A stretch of 64,000 bases of DNA, taken from Streptomyces cyanogenus. Its GTDB lineage: Bacteria > Actinomycetota > Actinomycetes > Streptomycetales > Streptomycetaceae. Numbering within the stretch: position 1 is the first letter of the stretch; every line of letters starts with the position of its first letter. The DNA lies in assembly GCF_017526105.1 (NCBI RefSeq), contig NZ_CP071839.1:4084001-4148000 (forward strand), written 5' to 3'. The translations under genes were made by a program, and so were the position numbers. The notes under the pieces are model-generated. The model saw only the letters and a list, made by a program, of their open reading frames with translations. It did no database searches and had not been told where the DNA came from. Below, in pieces: positions 17,830 through 27,337 of this stretch.

Positions 17830-18483
17830 TTAACCCCTGAGCCCGGCCGGTGTCTCCTTCGGATCCCATGCTTTTCCCCGGCCCCTGACCAGCGGATAAC
17901 AGGCGAGACCGATCAGCACCGCGACGGCGTGACCGAAGTCGGTGAAGGCCGGCCCGGCGGCCAGCGGCAGCCCGAACACGGCCAGCACCGCGAGCAGGTA
18001 CGCGTACCGCCAGGGCGCCGCGATCCGGTGGACGAGCACCGCCATCACCCCGGCCAGCGCGTAACTCACCCCGATGTCCAGGGTGTTCACGGCCGCGTGC
18101 GGGGCCATGCCCCGGCGGATCGCTTCCAGCAGCACCCCCTCGCTGATCAGCGAGGCCAGCACGTGCGCCAGCGCGCACACCGCCAGCCAGCGGGCCGTAC
18201 CCAGCCAGCGCTCGGCCGGCGCGTGGAACACCGTGTACAGGAAGGCGTACGGCACCCAGTTCCCGCTCTCGATCCACATCGCGCTGGCCACCAGCACCCG
18301 CACCGGGTTGCGGGACAGCTCGTGGATGTTCGTGGACCGCCGCCGCAGGAAGTGCTCCTCGAACTCCGGCGACATGTGGTGCAGCGCGACGGTCGTCACG
18401 AACAGGATCCCCAGCCACACGTACGTGCCGGGAGCACTGCGGACATACGCCCACACGCCACTCGGGCCCCGGATGATTCGCAT
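17830..18483 (-). CDS. Rhomboid-like membrane protein
   Basis: A 217-residue integral membrane protein with about six hydrophobic helices, starting MRIIRGPSGVWAYVRSAPGTYVWLGILFV. It resembles actinobacterial rhomboid-like proteins. A serine in DIGVSYALAG and a histidine in the last helix (FGHAVAVLIGLACYP) are placed like the Ser-His dyad of intramembrane proteases. The usual GxSG is not exact, so protease activity is uncertain. The start is unclear: ATG at 18483 lacks a good ribosome site, and in-frame ATGs at about 18530 and 18642 would add hydrophilic residues of low quality. Confidence 0.7.
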   Translation of the reverse strand: MRIIRGPSGVWAYVRSAPGTYVWLGILFVTTVALHHMSPEFEEHFLRRRSTNIHELSRNPVRVLVASAMWIESGNWVPYAFLYTVFHAPAERWLGTARWLAVCALAHVLASLISEGVLLEAIRRGMAPHAAVNTLDIGVSYALAGVMAVLVHRIAAPWRYAYLLAVLAVFGLPLAAGPAFTDFGHAVAVLIGLACYPLVRGRGKAWDPKETPAGLRG

Positions 18484-18868
18484 GAGCCGATTCACGCACG
18501 CCGGTATCGCCCGACACGTGATCGACATCCCCGGTACGCCGGCCGAGGCACGGGAGACGTACAGCGGCACCGGCGGGGCGGCCCCTGGGCCACGAGCGGC
18601 CACCGGCACCATGCTCCTGGAGCGATCAGGAGGTGTCGTCATGCCGCCCCACGTGGTCCTGGTCGAGCCGGCCGCACGCGCAACCTGTCGGCCGGCTCCG
18701 CCGGGTTCCGGCTCGGCCGGCCGCGCTGTCGTCACGCGGCTGTCGCACCCCGTGTCCCGTACGTGACGTCGGACACACAGCGCGAGGGCATCGGCCACAG
18801 GGACCGCCTGCTCGGGCGACGTGTCGACCGTGCGTGACCGCCCCGGTTGCTGTCACCCGTGGATGCCG
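18484..18868. other. 385 bases without an assigned gene
   Basis: This stretch lies between the rhomboid-like gene start and the tRNA terminator. The rhomboid frame stays open through it, so part could be its N-terminus. The translated sequence is Pro/Arg/Ala-rich and does not look like conserved protein. No tRNA, repeat or recognised operator was found. Confidence 0.5.
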
Positions 18869-18901
18869 AACGCCCCGGACGGATCATCCGTCCGGGGCGT
18901 T
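18869..18901. terminator. Strong hairpin downstream of tRNA-Thr
   Basis: A perfect 16-bp stem (AACGCCCCGGACGGAT and its complement) around a single base, effectively a GATCATC tip, sits 20 bases past the 3' end of the minus-strand tRNA. It probably terminates the tRNA transcript. Confidence 0.8.
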
Positions 18902-18920
18902 CGTACTGCTCAGAACCAGA

Positions 18921-18993
18921 GCCCCCTGTCGGATTCGAACCGACGACCTTCGCTTTACAAGAGCGGCGCTCTGACCAGCTGAGCTAAGGAGGC
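18921..18993 (-). tRNA. tRNA-Thr (anticodon UGU)
   Basis: Read on the minus strand the 73 bases start GCCTCCTTAGCTCAGC and fold as a tRNA. The acceptor stem is GCCTCCT/AGGGGGC. The D arm contains AGCTCAGCTGGTCAGAGC. The anticodon loop CTTGTAA carries TGT, which reads ACA (Thr). The T arm is GTCGG-TTCGAAT-CCGAC and the discriminator base is T. CCA is not encoded. Confidence 0.95.
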
Positions 18994-19077
18994 GTGCACC
19001 TGGGTGCCCGTGCAGTGTACCCAGGTCTGGGGGGCGCCCCGTCGAAAATTTCCGCGAAGTTCACCGGGGTCGAAGTG

Positions 19078-19139
19078 CTGACAGAGCCGGTGGAGGCCAG
19101 GTACCGTCCTGACCCAGTTCACCCTGGTGGACTACACCA
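19078..19139 (+). promoter_or_regulatory. Probable msiK promoter with downstream inverted repeat
   Basis: A vegetative-type promoter is suggested by CTGACA (19078-19083), an 18-base spacer and TACCGT (19102-19107). About 20 bases beyond the -10 is an inverted repeat TGGTG-gacta-CACCA (19125-19139), placed where a repressor would block initiation or clearance. It is not a DasR site (the spacing is wrong). The msiK ATG is 60 bases further on. Confidence 0.5.
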
Positions 19140-19199
19140 ACCACCTTCCTACAACGGATCGTCCGGCACGTTCCTGCCGGTAGAAGGGGGCCCATCACC

Positions 19200-20336
<1,137 letters not shown>

Positions 20337-20350
20337 CGGCCCACGGCATC

Positions 20351-20389
20351 GGGAAGGGCCCCGCGCGCTCGGCGTGCGGGGCCCTTCCC
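20351..20389 (+). terminator. msiK terminator
   Basis: A 14-bp perfect stem GGGAAGGGCCCCGC / GCGGGGCCCTTCCC with an 11-base loop begins 15 bases after the msiK stop. Confidence 0.85.
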
Positions 20390-20517
20390 ATGAGGCCCGT
20401 ACAGCGATCATTCCGGGCCGCGGACGTCAACCCCTTACCCAGAAAGCGGCGCGTTCTCATCCCCCATAAGGGTGACTGAATGTCTTCGCGTCATTACAGG
20501 GCGCTACCCTCACAGGT

Positions 20518-20979
20518 GTGAAGCACTCCACCACCCCACAGACGCGAAGCGGCCACCGGGGCGGCCCTGCCCGCCGGATCGGCCGCACTCTCGCCCTCGT
20601 CCTGCCCGTCGTCCTGGTGCTCTCCGGGACCCTCGCGGTCACCCGGGTCAACTGGACGGGCAGCCCCTCCAGCTCGGTGCTGGCCGCCTCCGACGTCTCG
20701 GCCGCGGAGATCTCCGCCAAGCAGGTCACCCGCGCCCCGCAGGACGTGCTCCGCGACCAGCTGATGGCCGAGCTGCAGAACGAGAACCCGGGGGTGGTCC
20801 TCACCCACCTCCAGCAGGCCGTCAACGGCCACCCCTCACTGGCCCGGCACTGCTCCTCCATCGCCCGCGCCCTCGGCCAGGCCGCGGTGCGCATCTACGG
20901 CGCCTCGCGCGCCCAGTCGTACGCCCGCCCGGTGTGCGACACGGCCTTCGCCTCGGGCGTCCTGACCGCACACAGCTGA
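20518..20979 (+). CDS. Small secreted or membrane-anchored protein, unknown function
   Basis: A 153-residue protein that I cannot assign to a named family. A basic N-terminus (HRGGPARRIGRTLA) precedes one hydrophobic helix (residues about 24-43, LALVLPVVLVLSGTLAV), so it is exported or anchored with the rest outside. The extracytoplasmic part has two cysteines (about residues 112 and 140) that could form a disulphide, and is otherwise Ala/Gln/Ser rich. The GTG at 20518 is only nine bases from a TACCCT -10-like element, so the transcript may have almost no leader. Confidence 0.75.
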   Translation: MKHSTTPQTRSGHRGGPARRIGRTLALVLPVVLVLSGTLAVTRVNWTGSPSSSVLAASDVSAAEISAKQVTRAPQDVLRDQLMAELQNENPGVVLTHLQQAVNGHPSLARHCSSIARALGQAAVRIYGASRAQSYARPVCDTAFASGVLTAHS

Positions 20980-21063
20980 GCCTCGGTGAGAACCCGGTAA
21001 CGGCTCCCCAAGGAGCGCGTTGCCGTCTCCGCACCGCCGTGGGGCGCCACGTACAGTGCGGTC

Positions 21064-21795
21064 ATGACCCATCCGAACGCCGCGTCGCGTCCCACTCAAG
21101 CCGTGGTCCTGGCCGGTGGCCAGGGCTCACGGCTGCGTCCGTACACCGACGACCGGCCCAAGCCGATGGTCGAGATCCCCGGTACGGGCACTCCGATCAT
21201 CGGCCACCAGCTCACCTGGCTCGCCGAGGAAGGCGTGACGGACGTGGTGGTCTCCTGCGGCCACCTCGCCGACGTCCTGCAGAAGTGGCTGGACTCGGCC
21301 GACCTGCCCGTCTCCGTCACCACCGTCGTGGAGACCGAGCCCCTCGGCCGCGGCGGCGGTCTGCGGTACGCCGCGGCGCGCCTGCCGCACCCCGACCGGC
21401 CCTGGTACGCCACCAACGGGGACATCTGGACGCGTTTCTCGCTGCGGGACATGGCCGACTTCCACACCGAGCGGGACGCGGTGGCCACGCTGGCGCTGGC
21501 CCGGCCCCGCATCCCGTGGGGCGCCGTGAAGACCGACGGGTTCGGGCACATCACCGACTTCATCGAGGCGCCGCCGTCGACGTTCGAGATCAATGCCGGT
21601 GTGTACGTGTTCTCCCCGGAGTTCGCTTCTCTGCTGCCGGAGCGGGGGGACCACGAGCGGACCACGTTTCCCCGGCTGGCCCGGGAGAAGAAGCTGGCCG
21701 GCTTTCCCATTCCGCAGGGCGCTTACTGGCGGGCCATCGACACCGCGAAGGACTTGACGGAGGCGGCCAGGGAACTGGCGGCTCTGGGGCGTTAG
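21064..21795 (+). CDS. Sugar-nucleotide nucleotidyltransferase (mannose-1-phosphate guanylyltransferase-like)
   Basis: A 243-residue NTP_transferase-fold enzyme with the signature VVLAGGQGSRLRPYTDDRPKPM at the N-terminus, the catalytic acidic TNGDIW and the late EINAGVYVF. Such enzymes couple a sugar-1-phosphate to an NTP to give NDP-sugars for wall or exopolysaccharide synthesis. It is shorter than bifunctional enzymes because it lacks the left-handed beta-helix or isomerase domain. The ATG at 21064 lies six bases after a TACAGT -10-like element, suggesting a near-leaderless mRNA. The exact nucleotide and sugar are not deducible. Confidence 0.85.
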   Translation: MTHPNAASRPTQAVVLAGGQGSRLRPYTDDRPKPMVEIPGTGTPIIGHQLTWLAEEGVTDVVVSCGHLADVLQKWLDSADLPVSVTTVVETEPLGRGGGLRYAAARLPHPDRPWYATNGDIWTRFSLRDMADFHTERDAVATLALARPRIPWGAVKTDGFGHITDFIEAPPSTFEINAGVYVFSPEFASLLPERGDHERTTFPRLAREKKLAGFPIPQGAYWRAIDTAKDLTEAARELAALGR

Positions 21796-21855
21796 TCACC
21801 GCTCTCCGGGCGCTGGTCACCGCGCCCTGGGGCGTTGGTCACCACGTTGGTCACC
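21792..21855. repeat. Four short direct repeats TNGTCACC
   Basis: Copies start at 21792 (TTAGTCACC), 21814 (TGGTCACC), 21835 (TTGGTCACC) and 21847 (TTGGTCACC). The first overlaps the stop codon of the nucleotidyltransferase gene. The array sits just before a strong hairpin. It may be decay or expansion of a spacer, or a binding array; no protein is suggested. Confidence 0.7.
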
Positions 21856-21863
21856 ACATGGAA

Positions 21864-21895
21864 AGGGCCCCGTACCTTGCTCGGTACGGGGCCCT
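21864..21895. terminator. Bidirectional terminator between convergent genes
   Basis: A 13-bp perfect stem (AGGGCCCCGTACC / GGTACGGGGCCCT) with a six-base loop, between the nucleotidyltransferase and DoxX genes. Confidence 0.85.
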
Positions 21896-21914
21896 CTGCC
21901 GTCGTCGCGCTCGC

Positions 21915-23579
21915 TCAGCCCAGCAGGCCGCCCACCAGGCCCGGCTGGCCGGTGGCCGTGCTCCCGCCGCCCGAGGACGTGCCGCCGCCGGTGGCCGAGC
22001 CGCCGGTGCTGCTGCCGCCGGTGCTCGTCGGGCCGGCCGTCGTGCTCGGGGCGCCGCCCGTCGGGGAGGTCCGGCGGGGCGGGACCTGACCCGTGGTGCC
22101 CTGGGTCTGGGTGGGCGTCGTGGTGGTGGAGCCGGCCGTGCTGGGGTCGGCGCCCGGGGTCGTCGCCGCCCCGGAGGGGCTCGCGCCGGCCGTGGCGCTG
22201 CCCGTCGGGGAACTGGAGGCCGCCGGGGTCTCCCTGTGCCGCTCGCCGGGCTCCTGCGGCAGCGGGGAACCGGGGAGTTGGTTGCGGGGTGCCTCGCCGG
22301 GGCCGGGGACGACCACGCGGCTGGAGTCGCGGACCGCGCCGCCCAGCAGGGCGCCGATCAGCAGGGTCACACCGACCGTGACGGCCGTGACCAGCGCGCC
22401 ACGGCGCAGGACGAAGGCGCGCAGCTCCCAGATGTCGGCACGGGGGCCGAGCCGGCGCCAGGCGCTTGCCGCGAGGCGGCCGTCCACGGAGTAGACCGGG
22501 GCGCCGGCGATGATCAGCGGGGACCAGGCGGCGAGGTAGATGATGTCCGGGGCGTCGTAGACCGGGACGGTCTTCCAGCTGACGGTGACGATCAGTGCGG
22601 CGGAGAGCAGGGCGCCGACGACCGCGGTGACGCGCTGCCAGCAGCCCAGGATGGTCAGGACGCCGACGACGACCTGGAGGAAGGCGATGACCAGGCCGGA
22701 GCCGACCGGGTGGTGCAGCGCGAACTGGCGCAGCGGCTCGGCCACGTCCCAGGGGTGCAGGGTGTTGAGCCACTTGACCATGGAGCCGCGCTTGCCGCCG
22801 TCGAAGTAGACGGGGTCGCACAGCTTGCCCATGCCGGCGTAGACCGAGATGAAGCCGAGGAAGATGCGCAGCGGGAGGAGGACGACACCGCGGTTGAGCC
22901 GGCGGCCGGGGTAGTACGCGTGCCGGGCCGGGTCGTCGCCCTGGCGCCGGGCGGTGCGCGGGCCGTCGGGGCCGGGGCCGGCCGGTTCGGCGTAGCTGTC
23001 GTACGGCTCGTGGTCGGCGTCGGGGTAGGAGTAGGGCCCGTCGTCGTAGGCGCCGGTGACCGTGCGCATGTGGGGCAGGAGCCGGGTGCCGTCGGCGTCG
23101 GGGGCGGTGCGCTGGTGGCCGACGACGGGGGTCTCGACGGTCTGGTCGAGCGCGTCGTAGGTGTCGGCGTACCCGGTCTGGGCGCGTGGGATGACCTGGG
23201 TGGCGCCGGCCTCGGGCTCGTCGGCGTGGCGGACGCTGCTGCCCCTCACGGCCTGGAGGAGCCGGTGGGCGCCGGTGTCGTCGGGGGCGGACCTGCCGCT
23301 CCACACGACGGGGCGGCGGCGGGCGGTGGCGCCGGGCCGGCCCTCCGTGCCCACGGCGGGCATCCGGGCGGTGTCCTGGCCGGCGTTCAGGTGCCGGGCG
23401 ATCCGCGGGGATTGGGTGCGCTTGGCCGCCGCGCCCAGCTGCACGCGGAAGCTGGCGTGATTGACGATGACCTGCGCCGGATCGCTCGGCACCTTCACCA
23501 TGCTCAGCGCGGGAGCGTCGTCGTATCCCGACGAGCGGTCCCCCGTGGGTGTGCGGGGTGTTCTGGTGTCCACACTCAT
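21915..23579 (-). CDS. DoxX-family membrane protein with long disordered tails
   Basis: A 554-residue protein. The first about 230 residues are hydrophilic and Tyr/Asp/Arg-rich without clear fold. A four-helix DoxX-like membrane domain follows at about 235-370 (LNRGVVLLPLRIFLGFISVYAGMGKL, VGSGLVIAFLQVVVGVLTILG, IIYLAAWSPLIIAGAPVYS). Another helix lies near 395-415 (LVTAVTVGVTLLIGALLGGA). The last 130 residues are a Ser/Thr/Gly/Pro tail with repeated TGGS motifs, likely outside the membrane. DoxX proteins are tied to redox or thiol stress in actinobacteria; the function here is unproven. The start at 23579 is supported by family length only. Confidence 0.82.
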   Translation of the reverse strand: MSVDTRTPRTPTGDRSSGYDDAPALSMVKVPSDPAQVIVNHASFRVQLGAAAKRTQSPRIARHLNAGQDTARMPAVGTEGRPGATARRRPVVWSGRSAPDDTGAHRLLQAVRGSSVRHADEPEAGATQVIPRAQTGYADTYDALDQTVETPVVGHQRTAPDADGTRLLPHMRTVTGAYDDGPYSYPDADHEPYDSYAEPAGPGPDGPRTARRQGDDPARHAYYPGRRLNRGVVLLPLRIFLGFISVYAGMGKLCDPVYFDGGKRGSMVKWLNTLHPWDVAEPLRQFALHHPVGSGLVIAFLQVVVGVLTILGCWQRVTAVVGALLSAALIVTVSWKTVPVYDAPDIIYLAAWSPLIIAGAPVYSVDGRLAASAWRRLGPRADIWELRAFVLRRGALVTAVTVGVTLLIGALLGGAVRDSSRVVVPGPGEAPRNQLPGSPLPQEPGERHRETPAASSSPTGSATAGASPSGAATTPGADPSTAGSTTTTPTQTQGTTGQVPPRRTSPTGGAPSTTAGPTSTGGSSTGGSATGGGTSSGGGSTATGQPGLVGGLLG

Positions 23580-23727
23580 CTAACCGATGACGTGGCGTTA
23601 GGACACTGCTTTGACCGGGCGGATGTGTCCGGACCCCGTCAAAGCCGCCTTCAACGCCATATGGACGCGCGAATTACCCCGCACGGGTGAAGTTCCGGAC
23701 GGTTGTTCAGCCCGTCCGGGGCCTCGG

Positions 23728-24669
23728 TCAGCCGCGCCGGCGCGCGGCCTCGTACAGCACGATGCCCGCGGCCACACCGGCGTTGAGCGACTCCGCGCCG
23801 CCCGGCATCGGGATGCGCACCCGGTAGTCGCAGGTCTCGCCGACCAGGCGGGACAGGCCCTTGCCCTCGCTGCCGACGACGATGGCGACCGGCCCCTCCA
23901 GCGCCTCCAGGTCACCCAGCTCGACCTCGCCGTCCGCCGCCAGGCCGACCACCGTGAGGCCGGCCTTCTTGTAGGCCTCCAGGGCGCGGGTGAGGTTGGT
24001 GGCGCGGGCGACCGGCGTACGCGCGGCCGTACCGGCGGAGGTCTTCCAGGCGCCGGCGGTCATGCCCGCCGAGCGGCGCTCGGGCACGACCACGCCGTGG
24101 CCGCCGAACGCGGAGACGGAGCGGACGACGGCGCCGAGGTTGCGCGGGTCGGTGACCCCGTCCAGGGCGACGAGCAGCGGGTCCGCACCCTCGTCGGCGG
24201 CGGCGTCGAGGAGGTCCTCCGGGTGCGCGTACTCGTACGGCGGGACCTGGAGGACCAGGCCCTGGTGGTTCAGGCCGTTGGTCATGCGGTCCAGCTCGGG
24301 GCGCGGGGCCTCCATGAGGTTGATCCCACCGCGCTCGGCGGCGAGCTGGAGGGCCTCGCGGACACGCTCGTCGTTGTCGATGAACTGCTGGACGTAGAGC
24401 GTCGAGGCGGGCACACCCTCGCGGAGCGCCTCGACGACCGGGTTGCGGCCGACGACCAGCTCGGAGGCGGACTTGCCGCCGCGGCCCCGGGCCACGGGGC
24501 GGCGCACGGCCTGCTTCGCCTTCGCGTTGGCGATGCGGTTCTTCTTGTGGCCCTTGCGCATCTCGGCCGGCGGGGTCGGCCCCCGGCCCTCCAGCCCCCT
24601 GCGCCGCTGGCCGCCACTGCCGACCTGCGCGCCCTTCTTGCCGGACATGCGACGGTTGTTCGCGGCCAT
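23728..24669 (-). CDS. rlmB: 23S rRNA (guanosine-2'-O-)-methyltransferase RlmB
   Basis: A 313-residue SpoU/TrmH-type SPOUT methyltransferase that methylates a ribose in 23S rRNA. The N-terminal 75 residues are very basic (an RNA-binding extension usual in actinobacteria). A substrate-binding domain starts at SELVVGRNPVVEALREG. The knotted catalytic domain shows DGVTDPRNLGAVVRSVSAFG, VVGSEGKGLSRL and SLNAGVAAGIVLYEAARR, which are motifs 1-3 of the family. It lies 98 bases downstream of cysS on the same strand, an arrangement common in actinobacteria. An alternative assignment is thiostrepton-type rRNA methylase, which is less likely by length and context. Confidence 0.9.
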   Translation of the reverse strand: MAANNRRMSGKKGAQVGSGGQRRRGLEGRGPTPPAEMRKGHKKNRIANAKAKQAVRRPVARGRGGKSASELVVGRNPVVEALREGVPASTLYVQQFIDNDERVREALQLAAERGGINLMEAPRPELDRMTNGLNHQGLVLQVPPYEYAHPEDLLDAAADEGADPLLVALDGVTDPRNLGAVVRSVSAFGGHGVVVPERRSAGMTAGAWKTSAGTAARTPVARATNLTRALEAYKKAGLTVVGLAADGEVELGDLEALEGPVAIVVGSEGKGLSRLVGETCDYRVRIPMPGGAESLNAGVAAGIVLYEAARRRG

Positions 24670-24767
24670 GACCTACCTGTCTTCGTGAAGCGTGCGGATA
24701 CGTACGTCTATGCAGTGTGCCGCCCGGGAGGCCGGGCGGCACAATCGATCACCGGATCGAAAAGCGG

Positions 24768-26171
24768 TCAGCGGGCGCCGAGCGTCCAGCGCGGGCCCTG
24801 CGGGCCGTCCTCGATGACGAGCCCGGACTGGTTGAGCTGGTCGCGGATGGCGTCGGCGGTGGCCCAGTCCTTGCGGGCGCGGGCGGACTCGCGCTGGTCG
24901 AGGACGAGGCGTACGAGGCTGTCGACCACGCCGTTCAGGTCCTCGCCCCGGTCGCCGGACTCGCCGGCCCAGTGCGGGTCGAGCGGGTCGAGGCCGAGGA
25001 CGCCGAGCATGGCCCGTACCTCGGCGAGCCGGGCGACGGCGGCGTCCTTGTCGTCGGCGGCCAGCGCGCTGTTGCCCTGCCGGACGGTGGTGTGCACGAC
25101 GGCGAGGGCCTGCGGGACGCCCAGGTCGTCGTCCATCGCCTCGGCGAAGGCGGGCGGGACCTCGGCGGCCGGCTCGACGGTCTTCCCGGCCAGCTCGGTG
25201 ACCCGCTGGACGAAGCCCTCGATCCGCGCGAACGCGGACTCGGCCTCGCGCAGGGACTCCTCGCTGTACTCGATCATCGAGCGGTAGTGCGGGGTGCCCA
25301 GGTAGTAGCGCAGGACGACCGGGCGCCACTGCTTGACCATCTCGCTGACCAGCACGCTGTTGCCGAGCGACTTGGACATCTTGTCGCCGGCCATGGTGAC
25401 CCACGCGTTGTGCACCCAGTAGCGGGCGAAGTCGTCGCCGTAGGCCTTGGCCTGGGCGATCTCGTTCTCGTGGTGCGGGAAGATCAGGTCGAGTCCGCCG
25501 CCGTGGATGTCGAAGGCGCTGCCCAGGTACTTGTGCGCCATGGCCGAGCACTCCAGGTGCCAGCCGGGGCGACCCGGTCCCCACGGGGTCGGCCAGGTCG
25601 GCTCGCCCGGCTTGGCGGCCTTCCACATGGCGAAGTCGCGCGGGTCCCGCTTGCCGGTCTCGCCCTCGCCGGACGGCTGGAGCAGGTTGTCCAGCTCCTG
25701 CCGGGACAGTTCGAGGTAGCGCGGGAAGGACCGTACGTCGAAGTAGACGTTCCCGTCGGCCTCGTAGGCGTGCCCGCGCTCGATGAGGGCCTGCATCATC
25801 TCGACCATCTCGGTGATGTGGCCGGTGGCGCGGGGCTCGTAGGTCGGCGGGAGGCAGCCGAGGGCGGTGTAGCCCTCGTTGAACGCGCGCTCGTTGTCGT
25901 ACCCGATCGACCACCACGGGCGGTTCTGCTCGCGGCTCTTGGCGATGATCTTGTCGTCGATGTCGGTGACGTTGCGGATGAACGTCACCCGGTAGCCGCG
26001 GTACTCGAACCAGCGGCGCATGATGTCGAAGTTCAGGCCCGACCGGATGTGCCCGATGTGGGGTGCCGCCTGCACGGTGGCGCCACACAGGTAGATCGAG
26101 ACGCAGCCCGGCTCGAGCGGGGTGAAGTCACGGATCTGCCGGGCGCTGGTGTCGTACAGGCGAATCGTCAC
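24768..26171 (-). CDS. cysS: Cysteinyl-tRNA synthetase
   Basis: A 467-residue class I aminoacyl-tRNA synthetase that charges tRNA-Cys. The zinc/cysteine-binding Cys is in SIYLCGATVQAAPHIGHIRSG, which also holds the HIGH signature. KMSKSLGN is the second catalytic motif, and a zinc-ligand region is HLECSAMAHKYLG. The C-terminal anticodon-binding part ends GPRWTLGAR. It is not the mycothiol ligase MshC, which is shorter at the C-terminus. The GTG at 26171 (MTIRLYDTSARQIRDF) has GGAG two bases away, unusually close, but fits the family start. It is followed by rlmB. Confidence 0.95.
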   Translation of the reverse strand: MTIRLYDTSARQIRDFTPLEPGCVSIYLCGATVQAAPHIGHIRSGLNFDIMRRWFEYRGYRVTFIRNVTDIDDKIIAKSREQNRPWWSIGYDNERAFNEGYTALGCLPPTYEPRATGHITEMVEMMQALIERGHAYEADGNVYFDVRSFPRYLELSRQELDNLLQPSGEGETGKRDPRDFAMWKAAKPGEPTWPTPWGPGRPGWHLECSAMAHKYLGSAFDIHGGGLDLIFPHHENEIAQAKAYGDDFARYWVHNAWVTMAGDKMSKSLGNSVLVSEMVKQWRPVVLRYYLGTPHYRSMIEYSEESLREAESAFARIEGFVQRVTELAGKTVEPAAEVPPAFAEAMDDDLGVPQALAVVHTTVRQGNSALAADDKDAAVARLAEVRAMLGVLGLDPLDPHWAGESGDRGEDLNGVVDSLVRLVLDQRESARARKDWATADAIRDQLNQSGLVIEDGPQGPRWTLGAR

Positions 26172-26377
26172 GACTCCAGAGTAGTGGGCGCCGGGCAGTG
26201 CCATGCCCCTTCCCACCGGGAAGCCGCCACGCACCGACGAGCGCGGCCCCGCCAGCGGGCTCCGCCCGCGGGCAGCGCAGTCCCTGCCGGCGCGGCCCGC
26301 CTCCACACCCGCACAGGCAACGGCACCGCCGACCAACCCCACCACCGGAAACGCCCCTCAGGGACGCGCGCCGGCCC

Positions 26378-26782
26378 TCACAACCTCCCGACGACCTTCC
26401 GCGGCCGGATCCGGACCACCACCCGCTGGGCGTCCTGGGCCGCGGCGGGGTTGAAGTCCGCGTAGTCCTTGCCGGTGTACTTGCGGCTGAGTCGGTCGAT
26501 GAGTTCCGGGCCGCCGTCCGTCGTCAGTTCGGCGGTGCCGCGGATCTCGGCGTACTCGTACGGCTCGTCGGGGTTGAGGACGGCGACCGTCACCCGGGGG
26601 TCGCGGTCCAGGTTGAGGTACTTGCGGCGGTCGACCGTGGTGGAGAAGAGGAGGTCGTCGCCGTCGCGCATCACCCAGACCGGGGACAGCTGCGGGCTGC
26701 CGTCGGGCTGGACGGTGCCGACGACGATGAACACCTTGCCGTCGAGCACGGACTTCAGGCGGTCGGACAGAACGGCGGACAT
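26378..26782 (-). CDS. PPOX-class F420-dependent oxidoreductase
   Basis: A 134-residue split-barrel protein of the pyridoxamine-phosphate-oxidase-like class that in actinobacteria mostly binds F420. Features are FIVVGTVQPDGSPQLSPVWV, the DDLLFSTTVDRRKYLNLDRDPRV phosphate-binding region and the final RRVVVRIRPRKVVG type. The start at 26782 has GGAGGG six bases upstream. Its substrate is unknown; relatives reduce biliverdin or other conjugated molecules. It lies 57 bases downstream of ispF and may be the last gene of that operon. Confidence 0.87.
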   Translation of the reverse strand: MSAVLSDRLKSVLDGKVFIVVGTVQPDGSPQLSPVWVMRDGDDLLFSTTVDRRKYLNLDRDPRVTVAVLNPDEPYEYAEIRGTAELTTDGGPELIDRLSRKYTGKDYADFNPAAAQDAQRVVVRIRPRKVVGRL

Positions 26783-26839
26783 GGGCACCCTCCGGAGTCC
26801 AGGGATCACTGCTGGTCGTGTGGGTACCCTCGCACGCCC

Positions 26840-27337
26840 TCAGCTCACCCGCACCACGAGTGCCGTCGCCACCGCCATCAGCCCCTCCTCGCGGCCCGGG
26901 AAGCCGAGGCCGTCCGTCGTGGCGCCGGAGACGGAGACGGGGGCGCCGGCCGCCTCGGAGAGGATCTTCTGGGCCTCGTCCCGCCGCTTGCCGATCTTCG
27001 GGCGGGGGCCGATCACCTGGACGGCGACGTTGCCGATGGTGAAGCCCGCCGCGCGGACGATCCGCGCGGCCTCCGTCAGCAGGGTGACCCCGGACGCGCC
27101 GGACCACTCGGGCCGGCCGGTGCCGAAGTGCTGCCCGAGGTCACCGAGCCCGGCGGCGGAGAAGAGGGCGTTGCAGGCGGCGTGCGCGACCACGTCGGCG
27201 TCCGAGTGGCCGGCCAGGCCGGGCCCCTCGCCCTCCCACCTCAGGCCCGCGCACCACAGCTCGCGGCCCTCCTCGAAGGCGTGGATGTCGGTGCCGATCC
27301 CGACCTGCGGCAGCACGAAGCCCGCCTCAGAAGCCAT
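26840..27337 (-). CDS. ispF: 2-C-methyl-D-erythritol 2,4-cyclodiphosphate synthase
   Basis: A 165-residue MEP-pathway enzyme that cyclises CDP-ME-2-phosphate with release of CMP. The metal ligands are in GIGTDIHAF and GLAGHSDADVVAHA. The substrate loop is LGDLGQHFG and the C-terminal motif ATTDGLGFPGREEGLMA. AGGAGG lies about eight bases before the ATG at 27337. The gene overlaps ispD by 11 bases, giving the usual coupled ispD-ispF pair for terpenoid precursor synthesis. Confidence 0.96.
   Translation of the reverse strand: MASEAGFVLPQVGIGTDIHAFEEGRELWCAGLRWEGEGPGLAGHSDADVVAHAACNALFSAAGLGDLGQHFGTGRPEWSGASGVTLLTEAARIVRAAGFTIGNVAVQVIGPRPKIGKRRDEAQKILSEAAGAPVSVSGATTDGLGFPGREEGLMAVATALVVRVS

Noticed and set aside
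19125..19139. DasR (dre) site before msiK
   Set aside because: The inverted repeat has a five-base centre and TGGTG/CACCA arms, not the TGGTCTAGACCA core.
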